A model generated the notes under the pieces. It was not told the origin of the DNA. It saw nothing but the letters and a program-made list of their open reading frames with translations, and ran no database searches. Both the position numbers and the translations under genes were made by a program. Below, one piece after another: positions 11,468-22,639 of a stretch of DNA of 64,000 nt; positions within the stretch are counted from its first letter, which is position 1, and every line of letters starts with the position of its first letter. Location of the stretch: assembly GCA_946902985.2 (NCBI GenBank), contig OX336388.2:1386537723-1386601722 (forward strand). The letters are read 5' to 3'. Source of the stretch: Meconema thalassinum (lineage: Eukaryota; Arthropoda; Insecta; Orthoptera; Tettigoniidae).

Positions 11468-12250
11468 TTAGCCTACTTTCGATTTTTGCAAAAAATGAAA
11501 GTAGACTTATGAGATCAACACAGGGCGAAAAAAGTGTGTCTGTCTGTGTGTGAGTCTGTGTGTGTGTGTGTGTGTATGTGGGTGTGTGAGTCTGTGTGTG
11601 TGTCTGTGTGTGTGTGAGTGTGTGTACTCTGAATGTCTGTCCCCCCCCCCTATCAATTCGAACACGGTGAATGCGAATTGAACAAAATTTGGTACAAAGG
11701 TAGCACTAGCAAAGGACACCTCAGTGTCATGTTTTATATCGCCGCCATCTTTACTAAAACTGAATGGCGGCCACTCAAACGTTCAAAACGTAAAATCAAA
11801 TAACGACTAACCAAATCATCCGATCTCTACCAAATTTGGTAACAACATACCTTCGTATAGGATGCGTCTTGTGACCAAACTACAAGGTCGTCCGCCATAC
11901 CATTTCAGGATGGCGGCCGTGCGAATTATGCAAACTTTATAATCCATATCATGGGACCGATTATCGAGCCGAGAATCGTTTTAACTGTTCTAAAGGAAGA
12001 GGCACGTTCGAAATTAAAAGTTTATTTTGTAATACTATAGTGCAGACGTGATTTTAAAAAGCTGAGCTGATTCAGTAATAAGACAAGATGGCAGCGGATA
12101 TCTTGTGCCTGACTTATATTTCACTAATTTGAGTATTGCATGCAATATAGCGTACTGATACAAAATAAATAAACTTTGTATGAAATGCTTTATATATAAA
12201 TAATATACTCCAGTGATGAAATCGTTTAGTATAAATCATTATTTGCTAAC
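11468..12250 (-). mobile_element. TIR-element family H, partial copy
   Basis: Starts at TAGCCTACTTTCGATTTTTGC with a GT-rich microsatellite behind it (11530-11630) and a C run (11641-11650). One family H unit follows in inverse orientation ('gtagcactagcaaaggacacctc', 'gccgccatc', 'ggtaacaacatacc'). Non-coding. The far end is not clear and may run to the tRNA-like sequence at 12286. Confidence 0.6.
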
Positions 12251-12285
12251 AAGTTCTATGTAAGTCATTTTATATAGAACGATGT

Positions 12286-12311
12286 TCGTTGACACAATTA
12301 GCTCAGTGGTA
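12286..12311 (+). other. tRNA-like 5' half (A box), interrupted by LINE
   Basis: TTAGCTCAGTGGTA is a good tRNA A box or D arm (GCTC loop GAGC once joined to the 3' flank). The other half is at 17079-17140. GTGGTA (12306-12311) is repeated at 17079-17084 and is the probable target-site duplication. Confidence 0.6.
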
Positions 12312-12517
12312 AGAGTTGGTCACTAGTCGTGGCCGAGTGAGGTACGTGTGTGCGCGCGGTGTGACCGCATTGGAAGAGGTTACGTTTCCTAATACCGGTG
12401 CTTCCGATAGTTCCACGTGTGTACTGACCTTCCGTGTGTCATTCGGACAATACTTTTTCAAGTAGTGTTCCAGATAGGACAACAAAACCAGAAACCCAGA
12501 AAACCCCGCTGAAAATC

Positions 12518-13626
12518 ATGTCCGGATACCAGAGAAAAAACACCGTACGCTGCCAATGGGACAGGCAGAGTTCTCGCCCCGCACCAGGAGAAATTCACCG
12601 CTGGATTAGCGACACTCTCCGGTGACTGTCGACCAAGTAGAAGCCATCCAGTTAAATGCGCATGAAAAAACCATGTACATCAAGGTAATCAGCATATCTA
12701 CTTATCAGAAATTGTTAAATACTTTTGCAGATCCTATTAAATTTCAGTATGACTCAGGCGAAATGACAAATGTTAAGCTCTCCACAGCGGATTCCAATTT
12801 TACCACAGTGCGTATATTTAATGTCCCACTCGAAGTCCCCCCTGAAATTTTCAAATCCGTCCTGTCGAAATATGGCACTGTGAGTGACGTCAGGAAAGAA
12901 CAATGGTCTTCTGCTTATCAGTTCCCGGTGTATAATGGGATACGTGCAGTCACTATGGAAATCAAACAAGATATCCCCTCCACTGAGACCTTTGGTGGCC
13001 ATTCTGGCTATATAACGTATAATGGACAGAAACAGACCTGTTTAATTTGCAATGCTAACACACATCTACGTATCAACTGCCCGAAGAAAATGATTCCCCT
13101 CGGTATAACTCCTACACAACAATGACGTGTTCAATACTCGGAAATAGTGACACAGCAAACGTCACATGAAAACATGATTATTGATCAGTCAGCTGGGACA
13201 ACACCAGAAGTGGCCTCGGATTCACATGACGCAGAACTGGTACCTTGCCCTGACCAGAGCCGCGAGCCACAGAGTGCCCCTGTGCTATCGGCAACCTGTA
13301 TCGCAGCCTTAGAACCCACTATGCCATCACTACAGGCTGCCACAGAAATTTTGTCTTCACTGCCACCACCTTCTCTGGTATCTACCGACTCACTTAAGCA
13401 GGTTGATCGGGGATCCGAGAATGTATCTAAGAAGATTAAAACAAATGCCTCGATTGCCGTACCAGCCCCGAAGAATCAAACTGGCTCCACAAACGTTTCC
13501 ACAGCTGTGAAAAAGAAACAAAATCTTCATTCTACGTCATCTAGGGACCCACTAACGCTCTCAAACGCTGACAGCCGGCCTATGAATGGCAGTCATAAGG
13601 AACTATCTCAACCTAATTTGACATAG
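12518..13626 (+). pseudogene. LINE ORF1 (RNA-binding, CCHC knuckle), broken
   Basis: ORF1 proteins of this class bind element RNA and form the ribonucleoprotein. ATG at 12518 begins MSGYQRK. The frame meets TGA at 12623-12625, while coding similarity continues in another frame from 12622, so a frameshift lies near 12620. The middle part has an RRM-like segment (TVRIFNVPLEVPPEIFKSVL) and a CCHC knuckle (CLICNANTHLRINC, C-x2-C-x4-H-x4-C). A second lesion, TGA at 13123-13125, precedes a Ser/Pro-rich C-terminal part (13147-13626) in the same frame. ORF2 follows after 60 bp. Confidence 0.8.
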
Positions 13627-13686
13627 TGCACCAGTATATTTCTCACCTGTGTCTTTTTTTCTTTTTTCTCGAGTCCACCTTCCAGT

Positions 13687-16600
13687 ATGTCTAGAACAGC
13701 TTTTATACTTTTCTTAATGGCGCAATTTCTCACTGTGGCCACTGTGAATATCAATGTAATAGAATGCCCTCTGAAATTTCAACTGTTGGAGAGATTCCTT
13801 CGAGATGCAGACATTGACATTGCCTTCATTCAAGAAGTTGCTATACCCTGTTTGCCAATATCTGCCTTCTACAAACAATACATCAATACCGGTAATACGA
13901 ATAGAGGAACCGGATTCCTCATACGACATGATATCCCACTCGAAGGTGTGCTATGCCATCCATCAGGACGCATAATATCTGGACACATAAACAATACCAC
14001 CCTGATAAATGTATATGCCCCATCCGGGTCCAATAAACGTGTGGAACGGAAAATGTTCTTTCAACAGAGTATACTGCCTCATCTGCACGACGTTAAGGAA
14101 AAACTTATTCTTGCAGGGGATTTCAATTGTATTCAACGCCCAGAGGATTCCACTAGTTCATACCAAGGTATCAACCCGGCTCTCAGGACCCTTCTTAACT
14201 CCCTACACCTCATTGATGCTGTGGATAGTTTAAGGGTGCCCCTGCCCCATAACACCTGTATAAGTCACAACTCCTCATCACGAATTGACCGCATCTACTT
14301 TTCACAGGAACTTATCCAGCCTAGACGATATGAAGTGATACCTGCCAGTTTCACTAACCATCATGCTGTCGTATGTACAATCTCTTACCCCCATCCCATA
14401 TTTCACATAGGAAGAGGTTATTGGAAGCTGAATTGCTCGCTGTTACTGGAGGAGGAATGCCAAGATATTTTCAGACAACACTGGACTCGATGGGTCCAAC
14501 AAAAATGCAAATTTCGCGACTGCGCAGACTGGTGGGATATTTTAGTTAAACCAGGGATCCGCCGCGTCTTTAAGAACATATCCTACCAACGAGGTCGGGA
14601 AAGACGGGATACAGTTGAATTTTACTATCGAGTTCTTCGCCAGCTCCAGCAAAGATCTGATGCTGGGGAGCGTATATATGACCAGATTCGGGAAGTTAAA
14701 ACCAAGCTCCTGTCCCTACAGCAACGAACGCTCGCTCATATAAACGTGGCTTTAAAAGATCGTACAGTGCTCCCGGACGAAAGTGCAAGTGTATACTATA
14801 TCGCCAAAGGACAACGGGAGCGGCAACGTAAATATATCCATCGCCTCCGCACCAGTACTGGAAGTGTCGTCACCTCCCCTGACGCTATACGTAGTGAAAT
14901 ATCATTATTTTATCAACGGTTCTACGCTAAGGCTGAAATTGATCCACGGCAGGTGACCCTATTGCTTTCATCTTGCAGTACCCAACTATCTCCGGACAAC
15001 AAAACTCTGCTCAGCGCGGATATTACGGATGAAGAGATTCACTCTGTGGTTAAGCAACTCCCAAACAACCGCTCACCTGGCATTGATGGACTGCCATATG
15101 AAATGTATAAACACTTCTGGCCTCTCATTGGCAAAGAATTTTGTCATATCCTGCGTACCATTCTCCAACGTCGTGCTCTTTGTCAATCACATCACGAAGG
15201 TACCATAGTCCTCATACCAAAAACATCCTCTCCCATGGCAGTTGGTGACTTCCGACCAGTTACTCTGCTCTGCAGTGATTATAAAGTCCTTACCAAAGTA
15301 CTTGCATGCCGATTGAAGACTGTTCTACATGATATCATTGGTAATGAACAATGTTGCAGTATTCCTGGAAGAACTCTGTTAACAAACTTAGCGATACTAC
15401 GGGACCTACACCTAAAAGCCGAAATGCTCCCCACTGAGCCAATGAGTTTTCTCACCTTAGATCTTGATAAAGCTTTCGACCGCATCAGTCATGAATACTT
15501 GTACATGGTCTTGCAACACTTTGAATTTCCTGAAATCCTTATTGACTACATTCGTATGATAAATTGTAATGCTACGTCTCGAGTGCTCGTCAACGGTTTT
15601 CTTTCCCCTCTGATTCCAATACAACGATCAGTTAGGCAAGGATGTCCCCTTTCCATGCTACTTTTTGTCATTGGCCTTGAACCGTTCATTCGGACTACCC
15701 AGGTGAAGCTACAGGGTTACAAACTGTCCACACATGTTTTTGGAATGTGCGCCTATGCTGTTGACGTATCAATATTGATCCGCAATATTGAAGACATCTC
15801 CCACATCGATAGCGCCCTTCAGCTCTACCATATCGCCTCTGGAGCACAATCGAACCCCCAGAAAACTGCTTTGCTTCCGCTCAATACTAACTCAGTGATT
15901 ACCCAACAGCCCTGGTTCCGGATAGTAAATGAGGTGAAAATTCTTGGCATTACCTGGAAGCAATCGCTTCTGGACACAGTGCAAGCAAACTGGACTAAGG
16001 TCATTGCCAAAGTTAGGGGAGTGCTGATCCAATTTGGTCAAAGAAACCTCAATATAGTGCAACGGGTCATGATCCTCAACGTGTTTGCGCTCTCTAAAAT
16101 ATGGTATGTCGCACAACTTTTCCCACTTCCCAAAATGTTTAAGAGCCAATTGGCAAAATATACAGGTTGGTTTATATGGCAAGGATTTTTGTTCCGAGTA
16201 CAACGGGAACAGTTGTATCTCCCATCCCGGCAAGGCGGGCTAGGGCTAACAGCTCATGGCATGAAATGCCGTGCACTCCTCTGCAAGAACGATATCACCA
16301 TTCTTTCCCAACATGACACTTTTACGAAAGCGCTATACAAAGATATTCGAAACACAGCCCGTGGTTGTGATAGAGCTTTGCCGAAGATATTTAGGGACCA
16401 TCAACAGCACCTTCTGGAAACTGTTCGCCAAATGCCTTCAGGGACTGTTCCAACGACGAAAAATATTTATAACATGTTGCGGCAAGTGGTACACTCCAAA
16501 CCGCGAATCGAGGCCACCACCCTCTACGTCCATTGGCCCACTGTTTGGAAACATTTTGGGGCTATGACCATTTCTTCTGCTGTACACTCCCAGGTTTTTA

Positions 16601-17013
16601 TCTTCCTCATCGATCTCATCCCAACCGCTCTACGGCGATATACCATCCGTCTTGAAGCTTACCCATGGTGTACTATATGTGGTCAAACTGATACGGCGAT
16701 ACACCGCTTCACATCATGCACGCGAGTTGCCTCCACGTGGCTGTGGTGTTAGGGAAAAGTATGTCAACTATTAAATGTGCCCACGGATGACCTTGATGAC
16801 AGGAAGTTGCTTCGTTTGTCGATGACCGCCTTCCCCCAAATTAAACAGACTGCCATTGTGTGGATAATAGGCCAATATGTACACTTCGTGATGGACAATG
16901 ATCAACATTTCTCGTTCCTGGATCTCCGGTATCACCTGCAGAAAGAGCGTTGGAAGCTAAGTGAAAGTGGACAATTGTACGATAAATATGGACACTATCT
17001 GGATTTCTTGTGA
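13687..17013 (+). pseudogene. LINE ORF2: endonuclease-reverse transcriptase, one stop, mutated catalytic sites
   Basis: About 1108 codons in one frame, interrupted only by TAG at 16750-16752. The AP-like endonuclease (residues ~15-240) shows TVNIN, FIQE, NVYAP, AGDFN and SRIDRIYF. The last motif, normally S-D-H, reads T-N-H (Asn at residue 224), so a catalytic Asp appears lost. The RT (residues ~430-720) has DFRPVTLL, IPGRT, LDLDKAFDR and VRQGCPLS. The catalytic YADD box reads YAVD (residues 690-693), also expected to be inactivating. Near residues 996-1012 is a Cys/His motif (C-x2-C-x7-H-x4-C), typical of L1/Tx1 C-termini. The piece after the stop (16753-17013) stays open, so the stop is recent. 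Confidence 0.9.
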
Positions 17014-17078
17014 TGTAATAGTATGGTATTTATCATCTCTGAAAATTCTGTAATTCTGTAAAGAGCTAATAAAAAAAA

Positions 17079-17140
17079 GTGGTAGAGCGTTAGCCTATCG
17101 CTCAAATGCCTATGGTTCAAACCCGATCTGAGCTAGGTTT
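17079..17140 (+). other. tRNA-like 3' half (B box) downstream of LINE
   Basis: GTGGTAGAGCG completes the D arm. Then comes an anticodon-arm-like stretch and B box GGTTCAAACC. A-box to B-box spacing after joining is about 42 nt, close to a real tRNA (44). The T stem and acceptor stem pair poorly, so this is a tRNA pseudogene or SINE head rather than a working tRNA. Confidence 0.55.
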
Positions 17141-17816
17141 TTTGCTTGAAATGTTATATGTTTATTGTTTTGTAATGACTCAGATGTTTTAAAATTAAGC
17201 GTTATATTGTGCATATTATGGTGTAAAATATATATTTAATTAAAACATAATTCGCCAGCAGATTTACTCGAGACATCTAGCTACCAAAAAGGTAACTGCA
17301 AGCCAACCTACTTATTAACTTCCAGATTTTATTGAAAAGTTTCTTCTTCTGGCCGCTAGAATGCACTCGCTCTGTTAGGATTATATTGTTCGATATTTCA
17401 CCACTAGATGTCACGACTAGTCTACGTGGGGCTCCATTGATTACTATGCCATTGGCATTCTATGCGCATCGAATTTGAAGAATGACAAGATGATACTACG
17501 ATACATTTTTACTTTTTATTTTAAAGGGTTTGTAACAGCCTATTTTGCGTTACTTGAAAATGTTATTTGAAGTAAAGAACAAAACGATTTCACATAGTAA
17601 CTGAATTCAAGCCGTTAGTGTTAGTTCAGGTTATTAATTACTACTTTTATTTCAGGCAAATAGCAATCGAAAATATCCACATAGTTTGTATACACACGTC
17701 TCTGTAGGGTCATGGAAAGATTTGTTAATTCAATTAGGGTTGTGAAAGCCATGCACAACCAGACGTGTAAAGACATGCCTCAACTCAAAGTTGGATGTTG
17801 CCCACGGCAGGTCGTA
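17141..17816. other. Non-coding, nothing recognised
   Basis: AT-rich, no ORF above background, no boxes or repeats recognised. Confidence 0.6.
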
Positions 17817-17819
17817 TAT

Positions 17820-17864
<45 letters not shown>

Positions 17865-18086
17865 TTATTGGTTTTACATCCCTTTTAACTACTGCTGCTT
17901 TTAGAGACACCGGGGTGCCGGAATTTTGGCCCGAAGGGGATCTTTAACGTGCCAGTAAATGTACTGACACGGCTCCCTCGCATTTGTGCACCCTCAAATG
18001 CCAGTTGACTGCGCCGGGATACGAACCTGCAACCTAGGGCCCAGCAAGCGAGAACGTTACCGCTGAGCCACGCAGCCAGTCCGGTC
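17817..18086 (-). mobile_element. tRNA-derived SINE, family C, with (AAT)n tail
   Basis: Minus-strand head at the right (GGCTGCGTGGCTCAGCGG, B box region ggttcgtatcccgg-like). The body mirrors 10694-10893 and the tail is (AAT)n at 17819-17864. It includes the full 3' end 'gggatgtaaaaccaataac' missing from the copy at 10694. Confidence 0.88.
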
Positions 18087-18404
18087 GATTATGTCTCCAG
18101 ATCCATAACATTCTTGATATACTTCTTATCTTTCTTTCTTCAATGATGGTAGCAGTTTTTATCTAGGTTGTGGCGTTTGGTACAGGTAAATCGTTTCTAA
18201 GGTCTTCAACAAAGAATAGTTCTATTATACTCTTTGATAATAACAACGGGTTATAACTATACTCATACATTTAGGAGAAAGTAGGCTATATGTTCTTTAC
18301 TGAACATCATGTTTAAAAATAATATTGACGTTGTTAGTTTTTGTTTTTCTGTTTACACAAGAAAATATGATACCAAGTAGGAAGAACTAAATTGGAACAG
18401 ATAG

Positions 18405-18914
18405 GTTGGTTGGTTCTTAAGTTTAGGGTCTGTGACAACGCGGTCATGTAGCCCCGTGTAATTTGGGTTTGTAGAATCTGTCTGATAACCGGTGTTAATT
18501 GTGATGACTGTATTAGTGTGTGTTATCTGTTTTTTAATTTAAGTACTGCAACTTAGAATTTTTCAAATAGTTCCTACTTTTGCCGCCAAGCGCCACCGTC
18601 AACGACTACTAGGCCAAGTTCAGAACTTAGATACTAGACGCCACCGCAGTCGGCTCTTGGCAACGAACGTAGAAACCTAAGAGCGTTGTTTACATACTTA
18701 ACCTATCGAATTTAGCTTCACACAGGTGTAATTAGTGGAAGGTTCTTTAACATGCCATAAATCTATGACATGGGACCGCCGGCTTTACTTCCCCTCTGAA
18801 GGAAGGCATACTGAGGGATTTTTAACGCTCCTAAAAATCCGACGGCTTCGGTTTGATCCCGCTATCTTGGCCATAGAAGCTCAGCATGCTACCGACTACG
18901 CCACCGAAGCCGCC
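18405..18914 (-). mobile_element. Composite tRNA-derived SINE, family E, perfect TSD
   Basis: 510 bp with a perfect 13-bp target-site duplication, TTGGAACAGATAG, at 18392-18404 and 18915-18927. On the minus strand the tRNA-like head (GGTGGCGTAGTCGGTAGCATG..., B box gatcaaaccg-like here) is followed by 'ccttcctt'-type body sequence and a 3' module containing 'gttatcagacagattctac' and 'cacggggctacatgacc'. Sister copies: 45703-46212 (also 510 bp) and 53781-54244. Confidence 0.92.
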
Positions 18915-18954
18915 TTGGAACAGATAGTCCATTTAAAGTACTTACTCAGGGTGG

Positions 18955-19475
18955 TTTATAGTCGAGGTGCGGAAAAGCTAATGCATGAGTTCTCAGTTGC
19001 GATCTACAGTATCAAAGAAACCGCACCGACGAAACTCTCCCTACATCGCTCAGTATTTAGACCAACCCTGCTGTACGGAAGTGAGAGATTCAGGATATCT
19101 GATACATAAGCTAGAGGTAACTGATATGAGGGCAGCACGAATGGTTGCTGGGACAAATACATGGGAGCAAAGGCAGCAAGGTACTCGTAATGAAGAGATA
19201 ACGGTTAAATTAGACAAAAACACGTTAGATAAAGCTGTTTGAATGAGGCGACTAAGATTGCGGAGTCATGTAGGTGGAGGAGATGTTACCTTAGTTGTTA
19301 ATGAGTTCGGTTGTAGAGGATAAAAGAAGCAGAGTAGACCTACGAAGCGATGGTTAGATTCAGTGTTCAACAACTTCAAAGTAGAGGCCACAATGCTAAC
19401 TGCTAATAGCGGATCATGGAGGTGACTTGTTCGCAAACAGAGGCTTGCTGACTAGACTAAAACAATGAAAGGCAA
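18955..19475 (+). pseudogene. LINE reverse-transcriptase C-terminal remnant
   Basis: Several frames read a familiar LINE tail: FRPTLLYGSE, then MRAARMVAG, then RLRSHVGGGDV-like. The frames are broken by shifts. RT catalytic motifs are absent. Followed by unrelated sequence. Confidence 0.6.
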
Positions 19476-19740
19476 AACAGTCTCAAATGAAAATGCATAA
19501 GCCTATATGTGCGAATGTGTAATTTATTTTCGATATTCTTTTTATTTTATTTTCATAAAGATGTCGCAAACAGCCAGGGAGATGCAAATTCCCATGGCCT
19601 TATCAGGAATCGGAAACGGGGCCCTCTCAGTGAGAGCCTAACAAGCAAACCTCTTAGCCAAGAAGCCGAACTGAGTGGTAGGATATCGGCTCAAAAAGGA
19701 TCACTCGTATAACATTTAGTAATTACAAGACAACATGAAT

Positions 19741-20090
19741 GGGGGCTGCGTGGCGCAGTCGGTAGAGGCGCTGAGCTTCTAACTGGAAGGGAGTGGGTTC
19801 GATCCCCACCCAGGTAGTGGATTTTAGAAACAAAACTACCACTTTCGGAAACGGAAATATCCCTAGGCAAATAGCCCTGCGGTTCACTCAGCCTACACCA
19901 GAAATGAGTAACAGGGTAATTCCTGGGAGCAAAGACGGCCGGGCGTGGAACTTACAACTCCATCCCATTTAGTGTCGATAACACAAAAACGTGGAAGCCT
20001 CTCCCTTCCACTACTCAGGGCCTCCATGGCCTGTACGGAGTTTGGAAGGAAAAAGACAAAATGAACAGTCACAGGTCAACCATTATTCCC
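19741..20090 (+). mobile_element. tRNA-derived SINE, family D
   Basis: Clear head: A box (TGGCGCAGTCGGTAGAGGCG) and B box (GGGTTCGATCCCC). The ~270-bp body ('gccctgcggttcactcagcc', 'gacggccgggcgtgg', 'cagggcctccatggcctgt') is not shared with other families here. Single copy in the window. Confidence 0.8.
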
Positions 20091-20229
20091 GGTTTCTCTG
20101 CTAGGTGGCAGTGCAATTTGAACGTCGAAATTCGAGATTAGGCCACCTAAATAGTGCCAAATCATGAGATCCACATTAGGTACCGGAGATCATATTATTA
20201 TTTTAATTGTTATTATTATCATTGTTATT

Positions 20230-20664
20230 TTTTCATTTATTTTTTAATCGATTTTACCCTCCAGGATGGTGGCTCCCATAAACTCAGAGAGGGAACTCAC
20301 CCCTACCACCTTTTTCAGGCAGTGTCCTAGAGCCGGGAACTTCTGGTCGGAGTAGATACAACTGGTGAGGTGGGATCAGCACCTCGCCCAGGCGGTCTCA
20401 CCTGCAAAGCGAACAGGGGTCTCATGAGGGAAGGGATTGCGGCCGTGGCCTTACAGTAGGTACCATCCCGGAAACTACGGAAAACGACTTCAAGGATGGC
20501 TGAGGTGGGAATCGAACCCCCTCTACTCATTTGGACCACTCGAGGCTGAGTAGACCCCGTTCCAGTCCTCATACCACTTTTCAAATGTTGTGGCAGAGCT
20601 GGGAATCGAACCCAGGACCTACGGGCCGGCAGCTAACCACGCTTACTGCTACGTTACGGAGGCG
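20230..20664 (-). mobile_element. tRNA-derived SINE, family B
   Basis: As at 7910-8608: head near 20664-20590, a shortened central domain (ggttttccgtagtttcc), and 3' end 'accatcctggagggtaaaatcgat'. ATT-rich runs lie on both sides. Confidence 0.88.
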
Positions 20665-20704
20665 ACATTATTATTATTATTATCATAATTATTGGCGTTA
20701 TATA

Positions 20705-21647
20705 AGGTGCGTTCAAAAAGTAACGAGCCGGAGGCATAATTACAGAAACCAGTACCTGTGTGTTAGAAGTATTGGCCCTCACCCTACTTCTTTATTTATT
20801 TTTTATTTTATTTTTAATCGATTTTACTCTCCAGGATGGTGGCTCGCACAAACTCCTTCCGCTGTCAGAAACCGAACAACACCTCTGTGACACGAGGCGG
20901 TGAATGGCTGTCTCATAAAATTCCCTGGGCTGCGATGTGAACCAGTTCCGCACGTACGGCTGGACGTCGGGGTCCGAGGTGAATCGTTGGCCCCGCAGAG
21001 CCCTTTTCAGGGGACCAAACATGGCGTAATCACAGGGAGAGAGGTCTGGACTGTATGGAGGGTGGCCGAGAATCTCCCATTTGAATTTCTGCAGGAGTGC
21101 CGCGACTGTGTTGGCCGTATGAGGTCGTGCATTGTCGTGGAGTGACCACGGCGGCTATGGCGTTCACTATCACTCGGCGGTCCTGGGTAATGAGTGCTTC
21201 AACCAGCTTGACGTTGTCATCGGTAATGCAGGGGGTGCCCCAGACCGGGCATCATCGGCTAACGACACCCGTCCTTACCTGAAGCGCTTGTGCCACGCCT
21301 TGACCCTTGCAAGTGACATGCAGTGTTCGCCGTGCACTTGTGACATTCGGCGATGAATGTCCGTTCCCCCTAATTCTTCCGCTGTCAGAAACCGAACAAC
21401 ACACCTTTGCTCTTCGGTTGACGCCTCCATGTCACTGTTTGCAATGTGACTGGCAGCGTTGGACGATTGATGCATGCTGCTGCTCGCTTTGTATTGACTC
21501 GTGACGTGCACGCGTGCCCTTTAGCGACGGGCTGTGACCTTCCACATTCTGGTCGGAACAACACCTCGTTACACACGCCACGATTAGCCGATGTAGTCAC
21601 CGGTTTGCGCATTCCAGCCTCCACCTCGTTACATTTTGAACGCACCT
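20705..21647 (-). mobile_element. Mariner element with internal deletion
   Basis: TIRs begin AGGTGCGTTCAAAA(A/T)GTAACGAG and are flanked by TA (20703-20704, 21648-21649). At 943 bp it is shorter than a normal mariner (~1.3 kb). The transposase centre is missing, and a scrap of SINE B 3' end ('atttttaatcgattttactctcc', ~20795-20850) sits inside the left portion. Confidence 0.85.
20838..21430 (-). pseudogene. Mariner transposase, internally deleted
   Basis: The N-terminus reads MEASTEEQRCVVRFLTAEEL (start at 21430) through AWHKRF, and a helix-turn-helix region follows in shifted frames. It then jumps to the catalytic C-terminal half: HDNARPHTANTVAALLQ (second Asp) and HPPYSPDLSPCDYAMFG (third Asp, mariner DD34D layout), ending before 20838. 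The first catalytic Asp region is deleted. Cannot encode a working transposase. Confidence 0.8.
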
Positions 21648-21669
21648 TATAAGTTACCGAGTGACGGCT

Positions 21670-22130
21670 GTACAGCCCAGTATCAGGTTGCCAATCAGAT
21701 AAAATCGCCGTGACTATTGAGACACTCGCCCATCAATGCACCAAGTTGAAGATCCCTGTGTGATGAACCACTGTGTCCTGCTGCGTGAAGAAGTCCGTCA
21801 CCACCTGCTGCACATCCTCGTCCGACAGGAATCGTCGTCTCTTCATGGCCTTTTTTTTAGGGATAATCGCATGGGGAGAGAACAGGACTATAGGGCGGTT
21901 ATTCGAGTGCCTCCCACTTGAGTTGGCCTACCATCTGCGTTACGACCTTTGCTGTATGTGGACGTGCGTTATCATAAAGCAGCAGCGCCACTTGTCACAG
22001 CTTTCTCTGATGTTTCGCCTTAATTGAACGCCGTGATTTCTCTTGTGATGCGCAGTACAGTTTGCCAGTGATGGAGGCACCATGTTCCATGAATTAGTTC
22101 TTAATAAGAATTGTACACCCGCCTGAATCA
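21670..22130 (-). pseudogene. Second mariner transposase fragment
   Basis: Broken minus-strand frames read LLYDNARPHTAKVV and PPYSPVLSPWDYP, the two C-terminal catalytic blocks of mariner, with stops and the second block's SPDL changed to SPVL. Different family member from the copy at 20705. TIRs not recognised. Confidence 0.65.
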
Positions 22131-22159
22131 ATACTATAAAGAAAATTAATTATTTAACT

Positions 22160-22219
22160 TGTTTTTAGTACATGTTTCGGGGATTAATCAAATTGTATCC
22201 CCTTCATCAGCTAAAAACA
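22160..22219 (-). ncRNA. Hammerhead-ribozyme-like motif, complete fold
   Basis: On the minus strand: stem I TGTTTTTAG (22219-22211), core CTGATGA (22210-22204), one extra A, stem II GGGGAT/ATCCCC (22202-22197 with 22184-22179, 12-nt loop), GAAAC (22178-22174), AT, GTA (22171-22169), then CTAAAAACA (22168-22160), which pairs all nine bases of stem I. This is the arrangement of a type I hammerhead with a minimal stem III (AC/GU) and a GUA cleavage triplet. The unpaired A before stem II departs from the textbook core, but it occurs in every relative in this window. Retroelement-borne hammerheads with tiny stem III are known in animals. Activity is not shown by sequence alone. Confidence 0.6.
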
Positions 22220-22639
22220 TATTGAAAAACAAAATAAAACGTGGCACTGTAATACGATAGGTTATTAAACCTAATATGGAGCACCATATATTTAGGTTAT
22301 AAAAATTAGAATAACATGAAATGAAGTAGATGGTGACGGTGATCAGCCTGCAGGTGCTAAATAAGTTGTATGACAAACAGTAGACACTACATTCATAGTT
22401 CCGTATTGAGAAGGTCAAAAGCTTGAAATGACAGACTTGGGATATGAATACTTCACCAATCCTTGTATAATTAACGAAAAGCCTGTATGCTTAAAGATCC
22501 ATAAGCCTTTTCTAATCAAAGCGGCTTCAAGTAAGACGACGTGGTGGAAAGTACATCTCTTGGTAAAGAGGTTAGCCCAAAGTATATGGTGTTTGAGGTT
22601 AAGACAATGTTACATTTAGAAAATGACAAATTACAAATG

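Larger units (their letters stand above)
12312..17078 (+). mobile_element. Full-length Tx1/L1-like LINE, inactivated
   Basis: 4767 bp: a short 5' UTR (~206 bp), ORF1 with a zinc knuckle, ORF2 with AP-endonuclease and reverse transcriptase, a very short 3' UTR and an A-rich end (taataaaaaaaa). It is flanked by GTGGTA on both sides. The element is full length and only lightly damaged: one frameshift and one stop in ORF1, one stop in ORF2 and two substitutions at expected catalytic positions. The Tx1-like assignment rests on ORF1 style, the endonuclease, and RT motifs such as DFRPVTLL, LDKAFDRI and RQGCPLS. It lies inside a tRNA-like sequence. Confidence 0.9.

Noticed and set aside
12286..17140. 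Functional split tRNA gene
   Set aside because: T and acceptor stems do not pair after joining. A tRNA pseudogene or SINE head fits better.
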